A DNA stretch of 25,119 nt from contig JADLFG010000003.1 in the NCBI GenBank assembly GCA_020845695.1, positions 1 to 25,119 of the forward strand, given 5' to 3'. The notes under the pieces were generated by a model, which did not search any database, was not told where the DNA came from, and saw only the letters and a program-made list of their open reading frames with translations. The position numbers were made by a program, and so were the translations under genes. Shown piece by piece: positions 19,873-25,119 of the stretch (positions are counted from its first letter, which is position 1; every line of letters begins with the position of its first letter). The stretch comes from Thermoleophilia bacterium (GTDB lineage Bacteria; Actinomycetota; Thermoleophilia; Gaiellales; Gaiellaceae).

Positions 19873-21385
19873 GCCAGTACCGCCGGGTCAGGAGCACGGC
19901 CACCGGCACGATCTCGAGCCTGCCCGCCCACATGAGGAGGATCATGACCCCCTTCGCGAACGGGCTGAACGGCTCGAAGCTGCCCATGGGACCGGCGAAG
20001 CCGAACGAGGGGCCGACGTTCCCGAGCGTCGTCGCGGTCGCCCCGATCGCCTCGAGCGCCGTCACCTCGAGCCCGGCGCGCGCCGACTCGACCGTGAGCA
20101 CGAGCGAGCCGACGATGAAGAGGCCGACGTAGATCAACCCGAACGCGAGGATCGCCCGCAGCGTGCGCTCGTCGACGATCCGGCCGTTCAGGCGCACCGG
20201 GAGCACGGCCTCGCGGTGCACGGTCTGGTCGAGCTCGCGCAGGAGCAGCTTGCCAATCAGGAGGTGGCGCACGACCTTCATCGCGCCGCCGGTCGAGCCG
20301 GCGCACCCCCCGATCAGCATCAGGAACACGAGCGTCAGCGAGGTCAGCGTCGTCCACTGCGCGAAGTCCGCGCTCGCGTAGCCCGTTGTCGTCATCATCG
20401 AGACGACCTGGAACACGGAGTGGCGGACAGCCTCCTCCCCGGCCGAGAAGAGGTCCGCTCGCAGGAGCTCGAGGAAGACGATCAGGGATCCGGCGGCGAG
20501 GAAGACGAGGTAGAGCCGGAGCTCCTCGTCGCGCAGGGGGTTGACGCGGCGGCGCAGAGCGCGGTAGTGGAGCGCGAAGTTGGCGCCGGCGATCGCCATG
20601 AAGGCGGCCATCACCCACTGGCTCGCGGCCGCGAACGGCTCGGCCGAGCGCGGCTGCGGCGAGAACCCGCCGGTCGGCAGGGTCGTGAACGCGTGCGCCG
20701 CCGCCTGGAACGGCGACATCAGCGGGTCGATCCCCGTCCAGCCGAACACCGACAGGACGAGGATCATGAGGCCGGTCAGACCGACGTAGAGGAGCCACAG
20801 GCGCCGCGCCGTCTGCCGGATCGAGGACGCGAGCGGCTCGTACTCCGGCCCCGGCATCTCCGACTCGACGAGCTGGCGGCCGCCGACGCGCAGGCGCGGG
20901 AGCACGGCGAGGCCGAGCACGACGATCCCCATACCGCCGAGCCACTGCGTGAACTGGCGCCAGAGCGCCATCGTGTGGTCGAGGGTCGTGAGGTCCGTGA
21001 GCACGGTCGCGCCGGTGGTCGTCATCCCGGACATCGCCTCGAAGTACGCGTCGAGCGGATTCGCGAGCTGCGGCTCGTCGAGCAGGTACGGGAGCGAGAC
21101 CGCGAGCGCGGCGAGCGCCCAGGTGAGCGCCACGACGAGGAAGCCCTCCCGCACCCGGATTCCCTCGCCGCCGCTCGTGACCCGCTCGAGACCGAGCCCG
21201 AACGCGAACGTGATCGCGCCGGCGGCCAGGAACGGCCAGACCGGATCGCCGTAGCCCAGCCCGACCGCGACCGGGAACGCGAACGCGCCGCTCAGGTACT
21301 TGACGAGCCGCCCGACGAGGTTGAGCGCCCCGCCGACGTCGAGGCCGAGCGCCCGGCGACGGACGATGGGGGACGGCGCGCTCAC
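19865..21385 (-). CDS. trkH: TrkH-type potassium uptake channel, second paralogue
   Basis: This 506-residue Trk-type channel has two extra N-terminal membrane helices before the four M1-P-M2 units. Filter loops are MTTTGATV (about 121-128), TLPTGGFS, MTTTGYAS and LGNVGPSFG, each with its glycine. GGCAGSTGGAMKVVR is the gate loop, and the C-terminus LEIVPVAVLLTRRYWR is typical of TrkH. It is clearly a paralogue of the upstream gene along its whole length and arose by tandem duplication. The GTG start overlaps the upstream stop as GTGA. The two copies could form separate dimers or one heterodimer gated by TrkA. Confidence 0.93.
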   Translation of the reverse strand: MSAPSPIVRRRALGLDVGGALNLVGRLVKYLSGAFAFPVAVGLGYGDPVWPFLAAGAITFAFGLGLERVTSGGEGIRVREGFLVVALTWALAALAVSLPYLLDEPQLANPLDAYFEAMSGMTTTGATVLTDLTTLDHTMALWRQFTQWLGGMGIVVLGLAVLPRLRVGGRQLVESEMPGPEYEPLASSIRQTARRLWLLYVGLTGLMILVLSVFGWTGIDPLMSPFQAAAHAFTTLPTGGFSPQPRSAEPFAAASQWVMAAFMAIAGANFALHYRALRRRVNPLRDEELRLYLVFLAAGSLIVFLELLRADLFSAGEEAVRHSVFQVVSMMTTTGYASADFAQWTTLTSLTLVFLMLIGGCAGSTGGAMKVVRHLLIGKLLLRELDQTVHREAVLPVRLNGRIVDERTLRAILAFGLIYVGLFIVGSLVLTVESARAGLEVTALEAIGATATTLGNVGPSFGFAGPMGSFEPFSPFAKGVMILLMWAGRLEIVPVAVLLTRRYWRA

Positions 21386-22941
21386 GACCGCCAGTAGCTC
21401 CGGGTCAGGAGCACGACCACGGGCACGATCTCGAGCCGTCCGAGCCACATGAGACCGGTCAGGATCCCGGTCGAGAGGTCGCTGAACGGCTCGTAGGAGC
21501 CGAGAGGCCCAGCGAAGCCGAAGGCCGGCCCGACGTTGCCGAGGCAGGAGGCGGCGGCGCCGATCGCGTCGAACGGCGCCACCCCGATCTGGCGCTGCGT
21601 GGCGTCGATCAGAAGCCCGACAGCGCCGAGGGCGAGGATGATCAGGTAGAGAGCGACGAAGGTGATGACGGAGCGAAGCGCCCGCTCGTCGACGACGGCG
21701 CCGGAGAGCCTGATCGGCAGGACGAGCTCCCGGTGGATGGTCTGGCGGATCTCCCGGCGAACGATCTTCGCCATCAGCAGGTGGCGGACGACCTTGATCG
21801 CGCCGCCGGTCGAGCCGGCGGACGCGCCGACGAGCATGAGCAGGAGCAGCGTCAGCTGGGCCAGCGCGCTCCAGGCCGTGTAGTCCGCGCTCGAGTAGCC
21901 CGTTGTGGTCATGATCGAGACGGCCTGGACGACCGCGTGCCGGAACCCCTCCGAGGCGGGGAACAGGCCGCCGCCGACCAGCTCGAGCACGAGCAGCGCC
22001 GCACCGAGCACGAGGAAGCCGAGGTAGTAGCGGAACTCCTCGTCGCGGGTGACCGCACGGGGCTGGCGCTGCACGAACAGCCGGTAGAGGCGCAGGAAGT
22101 TGACGCCGGCGATGACGAGAAACGCCACCGTCGCCCACTGCACCGCGGGCCCGAACGCCGCAAGCGAGTCGTTGCGGGTCGAGAAGCCGCCGATCGAGAC
22201 ACCCGTGAACGCGTGGGTGACCGCGTCGAAGACGCCCATCCCGTCATCGAGCCCGCTCCAGCCGATCCCTGCGAGCACGAGCACCATCGCCACCGTCAGG
22301 GCGACGTAGAGCACCCAGAGGCGCCGCGCCGTCTCGCGGATCGTGACCGTGAGCCGCTCGAGCTCGGTGGGGCCGGCGAGCTCGGACTGGAGTAGCTGGC
22401 GGCCACCGACGCGCAGCTTCGGCAGCACCGCGATCGCGAGCACGACGATCCCCATCCCGCCGAGCCACTGGCTGAACTGGCGCCAGAAGAGCAGCGAGCG
22501 GTCGAGCGCCTCCACGTCGACGAGGACGGTCGCGCCCGTCGCGGTGAAGCCGGAGACGGCCTCGAAGTAGGCGTCGATCGGGTTCGCGAGCTGCACCTCG
22601 TCCGCGAGCTGGTAGGGAAGCGACCCGAAGGCCGGCACGAGCAGCCACGTCAGCGACACGACGAGAAAGCCCTCCCGCACGCCGATCCGCTGCCGCCCCT
22701 CGGTGACGGAGACGAGCAGCCAGCCGGCGGCAACCGTGATCGCGCCCGAGGCGAGAAACGGCCAGACCGGCTCCCCGTAGCCGAGCGCGACCGCCGCCGG
22801 CACGAGGAACGCGAGCCCGAGGTAGCGGACGAAGCGTCCGACGAGGTCGAGCGCACCGGCAACGTCCACGCCGAGGCGGCCCGCGCCCGGCAGGCGCCGC
22901 GGGAGCGAGAGGCTACCCGTCACCCTCCGGCCTGCGCGCAC
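21382..22941 (-). CDS. trkH: TrkH-type potassium uptake channel, first paralogue
   Basis: This 519-residue channel subunit has filter loops FTATGATV (about 132-139), VSIGGFS (248-254), MTTTGYSS (344-351) and LGNVGPAFG (467-475); the gate loop is GASAGSTGGAIKVVR near 372-386. It shares the LEIVPVVVLLTRSYWR ending with its paralogue. The first loop reads FTATG where the paralogue has MTTTG, so ion affinity or selectivity may differ. The start is uncertain: GTG 22941 and GTG 22923 both follow GGAGG directly with no proper spacing; I use the first. It lies 36 bases after trkA. Confidence 0.93.
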   Translation of the reverse strand: MRAGRRVTGSLSLPRRLPGAGRLGVDVAGALDLVGRFVRYLGLAFLVPAAVALGYGEPVWPFLASGAITVAAGWLLVSVTEGRQRIGVREGFLVVSLTWLLVPAFGSLPYQLADEVQLANPIDAYFEAVSGFTATGATVLVDVEALDRSLLFWRQFSQWLGGMGIVVLAIAVLPKLRVGGRQLLQSELAGPTELERLTVTIRETARRLWVLYVALTVAMVLVLAGIGWSGLDDGMGVFDAVTHAFTGVSIGGFSTRNDSLAAFGPAVQWATVAFLVIAGVNFLRLYRLFVQRQPRAVTRDEEFRYYLGFLVLGAALLVLELVGGGLFPASEGFRHAVVQAVSIMTTTGYSSADYTAWSALAQLTLLLLMLVGASAGSTGGAIKVVRHLLMAKIVRREIRQTIHRELVLPIRLSGAVVDERALRSVITFVALYLIILALGAVGLLIDATQRQIGVAPFDAIGAAASCLGNVGPAFGFAGPLGSYEPFSDLSTGILTGLMWLGRLEIVPVVVLLTRSYWRS

Positions 22942-22977
22942 CCTCCGGTCCGGCCCCGCCCGTTGGTGCGCCCGCGC

Positions 22978-24306
22978 TCACAGGGCCTGCTCGACCCGGT
23001 GCATCCGGGCTGACTCCGTGAAGATGATCGCCCGATCGCCCGGCTCCAGCACGTCCTCGCCGTGCGGGAAGATGGCCTGCTCGCCGCGGACGATCGCGCC
23101 GATCAGCGACCCGGTCATCGGCAGCTCCCGGAACGGCTTGCCCACGAGCTCGCTATCGGCACGCACGACGATGTCGAGGATCTCGAAGCGGTCGCCCTCG
23201 ACCATCGAGAGCTGGCGGATGCGCGGGTCGTGCGCGAAGCGGACGATCTCCTCGGCGGTCACGATCCTGGGGTTGACGGCAACGTCGACGCCCGCGCGCT
23301 CGAAGACCTCGATCGAGGCCGGGTCGTCGACGATCGCGATCGTGAAGCGAACGCCGCGCAACTTGAGCAGGGTGGCGGCGTAGAGGTTGCGCTCGTCGGA
23401 GCGCATGGTGAAGATGGCGGCGTCGGCCGAGCCGAGCCGCTCCCGCTCGATGAAATCCGCCTCGAGCCCGGTGGCGTGAAAGACCCGGGCCTCCGGGAGC
23501 TCCTCGGCGACGAGCCGCGCCCGCTCGGCGTCGGCCTCGACGAGCCGCACGCGCACGCCCTGCTCGAGCAAGACGCGGGTGAGCGCGACCCCGGTCGGCC
23601 CGCCACCGAGGAGCACGACGTCTCCGGCCCGGCTGCGCCCGCCGCTCAGGATGTGCCCCCAGGTCCGGGCAGCCTCTGGCGAGCAGATCACGATCACGCG
23701 GTCGCCCGGCTGGATCGACGCGTCGCCGCGCGGGACGAGCACGCGGTCGCCCCGGATGATGCTCGCGACCTTCGAGTCGGGAGGGATCACCGCCTCGCGA
23801 AGCTCGCGACCGACGGTCTCGCCTGCGGGCGCTTCCGCCTCCACGTCGAACTCGACCATCAGCACCTTGCCCTCCGCGAAGACCTCGGTCTGACGGGCGG
23901 CCGGTAGACCGATCACCCGCGCGATCGCGTTCGCGGTCTCGAGCTCGGAGGAGACGACGAAGTCGACGTCGAGCTGGCGCTCGTGCCAGACCTCGAGGTA
24001 CTCGATGTTGCGGGTGCGCACGATCGTGCGCGCGCTCGGAGCAAGCTTCTCGGCGAGGATGCCGCAGACGATGTTGACCTCGTCGCGCGACGTGCACGCG
24101 ATCACGAGGTCGCAGTCGGCGATGCCCGCCTCGCGCAGGACGCGCCGGCTCGCCCCGTTCCCCTCGAGCGTCATGATGTCGTAGCGGTAGGAGAGCACGT
24201 TGAGCCGGTCCGGGTCGGTGTCGACGACGGTGACGGCGTGCTCGGCGTGGAGCGCCTCGACGATCGTGGTGCCCACCTGGCCCGCGCCGATAACGAGGAT
24301 CCTCAT
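22978..24306 (-). CDS. trkA: Trk system regulatory protein TrkA
   Basis: This 442-residue cytoplasmic regulator of TrkH channels has two tandem RCK halves. The first Rossmann loop is VIGAGQVGTTIVEAL with VVDTDP binding NAD(H); the second, from about residue 225, is LLGGGPTGVALTRVL with VEADAE. Each half ends with a TrkA_C domain (DSKVASIIRGDRVLVP and GSLIGAIVRGEQAIFP). The length is close to E. coli TrkA (458). ATG 24306 is chosen because homology begins with MRILVIGAGQVG; a frame open to 24348 is not conserved. It is the first gene of the leftward potassium operon and is divergent from the HAD gene. Confidence 0.95.
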   Translation of the reverse strand: MRILVIGAGQVGTTIVEALHAEHAVTVVDTDPDRLNVLSYRYDIMTLEGNGASRRVLREAGIADCDLVIACTSRDEVNIVCGILAEKLAPSARTIVRTRNIEYLEVWHERQLDVDFVVSSELETANAIARVIGLPAARQTEVFAEGKVLMVEFDVEAEAPAGETVGRELREAVIPPDSKVASIIRGDRVLVPRGDASIQPGDRVIVICSPEAARTWGHILSGGRSRAGDVVLLGGGPTGVALTRVLLEQGVRVRLVEADAERARLVAEELPEARVFHATGLEADFIERERLGSADAAIFTMRSDERNLYAATLLKLRGVRFTIAIVDDPASIEVFERAGVDVAVNPRIVTAEEIVRFAHDPRIRQLSMVEGDRFEILDIVVRADSELVGKPFRELPMTGSLIGAIVRGEQAIFPHGEDVLEPGDRAIIFTESARMHRVEQAL

Positions 24307-24412
24307 CCGCGCACGGCTTCGGGGCTCGCGGCGATGTGGAGGATCCACGGCACGCGCCGGATTGTGCCGGATCGGCCGGCCGGGGCGCTGGCGGGCGTGT
24401 CATGATCGCCCG
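24307..24412. promoter_or_regulatory. Divergent promoter region of trkA and the HAD gene
   Basis: These 106 bases should hold the promoter of the six-gene potassium operon. The best minus-strand -10 candidate is CACAAT (24366-24361), about 55 bases before trkA. On the plus strand CATGAT (24401-24406) lies six bases before the HAD GTG start. Both are weak. No known operator or riboswitch was recognised. Confidence 0.25.
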
Positions 24413-25060
24413 GTGATCGACGCGGTCGTCTTCGACCTCGACGGGGTGCTGATCGATTCGGAGGCGGTCTGGGACGCCGCGCGCGAGGAGCTCGTGCGCG
24501 AGCGCGGCGGCCGCTGGCACGAGCACGCGCAGCGCGACATGATGGGGATGAGCTCGGCCGAGTGGTCGCGCTACCTGCACGAGCAGCTGGGGCTGGCACA
24601 GCCGCCGGAGGAGCTGAACGACGAGGTCGTCCTGCGGATGGCGGCGCGCTACCGGGAGCGGCTGCCGCTCATCCCGGGCGCCGTCGCGGCGGTCGAGCGG
24701 CTCGCCGCCCGCTGGCCGCTCGGGCTCGCCTCGTCCTCGAACCGCCCGCTGATCGACCTCGTGCTCGACCTCGCCGGGCTCGGCGGGCACTTCCGGGTGA
24801 CGGTGTCATCAGAGGAGGTCGGGCGCGGCAAGCCGTCGCCGGACGTGTACCTGGAGGCGGTGCGCCGCCTCGGCGTCGAGCCGGCGAGAGCCGCGGCGGT
24901 CGAGGACTCCCACAACGGGATTCTCGCCGCGAGGGCGGCCGGGCTGAGGGTGCTCGCGATCCCGAGCCCGGCCTTCCCCCCGCGCGCCGACGCGCTGGCC
25001 GCCGCCGACCGGGTGCTGGACTCGATCGTGGCGCTGACCCCGGAGACCGTCGAGCCCTGA
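24413..25060 (+). CDS. HAD-superfamily hydrolase, beta-phosphoglucomutase-like
   Basis: This 215-residue HAD phosphatase of subfamily IA has motif I VFDLDGVLIDSE, with nucleophile Asp8 and acid/base Asp10, a helical cap (about 18-85), motif II LASSSN, motif III lysine in GKPSPDVYLEAV, and motif IV VEDSHNG for magnesium. The pattern DGVLIDSE plus VEDSxNG is typical of beta-phosphoglucomutase-like and sugar-phosphate phosphatases (YniC, Gph and others), so the substrate is open. The GTG start is supported by immediate homology; the ATG at 24402 is out of frame and stops at once. A long GC hairpin follows. Confidence 0.92.
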   Translation: MIDAVVFDLDGVLIDSEAVWDAAREELVRERGGRWHEHAQRDMMGMSSAEWSRYLHEQLGLAQPPEELNDEVVLRMAARYRERLPLIPGAVAAVERLAARWPLGLASSSNRPLIDLVLDLAGLGGHFRVTVSSEEVGRGKPSPDVYLEAVRRLGVEPARAAAVEDSHNGILAARAAGLRVLAIPSPAFPPRADALAAADRVLDSIVALTPETVEP

Positions 25061-25079
25061 CCCTGACCCTTCCGGCCGT

Positions 25080-25119
25080 GGCCCCGGGGCGGGGCCCCGG
25101 GCCCCGCCGGGCCGGGGCC
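25080..25119. terminator. Long GC-only hairpin after the HAD gene, at the window edge
   Basis: Outer arms GGCCCCGG (25080-25087) and CCGGGGCC (25112-25119) enclose inner arms GGCGGGGC (25088-25095) and GCCCCGCC (25101-25108), giving 16 bp of perfect pairing with a 5-base loop and a 3-base bulge. It begins 19 bases after the stop and probably ends the transcript. It may extend past the window. Confidence 0.5.

Noticed and set aside
19448..21397. A 649-codon open frame opposite trkH and ktrB.
   Set aside because: Charged low-complexity composition with no domain, antisense to well-conserved membrane proteins.

Overview
The window looks like chromosomal DNA from a very GC-rich actinobacterium. 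I suspect the class Thermoleophilia (Gaiellales or Solirubrobacterales), often known only from metagenomes. The signs are extreme GC content, many GTG starts, several genes with a -10-like hexamer 6-8 bases before the start codon (leaderless transcription), an LCP cell-wall protein, and a secreted PD40 propeller carrying RTX repeats. The taxonomy is inference; there is no rRNA or tRNA to confirm it. I saw no insertion sequence, phage gene or CRISPR array.

Positions 1-1774 hold small and membrane genes. A 79-residue helix-turn-helix protein of the excisionase/antitoxin type is read leftward. It is followed by an RNA hairpin that buries the ribosome binding site of a gene running off the left edge. 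A YihY/BrkB membrane protein and tatA are divergent. Positions 1778-8616 are read leftward: carA, carB, a PD40+RTX secreted protein and an LCP transferase. CarB has no C-terminal regulatory (MGS-like) domain, and the LCP frame extends 50 codons upstream of its first ATG.

Positions 8737-16981 are one compact rightward arginine/lysine operon, argC-argJ-argB-argD-argR-argG-argH-lysA. Most junctions are 4-base GTGA stop/start overlaps. argF is absent from the cluster. The 120 bases shared by carA and argC carry four GCATAA motifs in two pairs, each pair spaced exactly 20 bases. This fits two tandem ArgR operators, so the ArgR made in the operon probably controls both carbamoyl phosphate and arginine synthesis.

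Positions 16982-17151 separate lysA from a convergent operon and hold three GC-rich hairpin repeats. Positions 17152-24306 are a leftward six-gene operon for potassium and water: trkA, two tandem trkH paralogues, ktrB, ktrA and an aquaporin whose predicted selectivity filter is H-I-A-R, as in plant tonoplast aquaporins. A HAD phosphatase (24413-25060) is divergent from trkA, and the window ends in a long GC hairpin.
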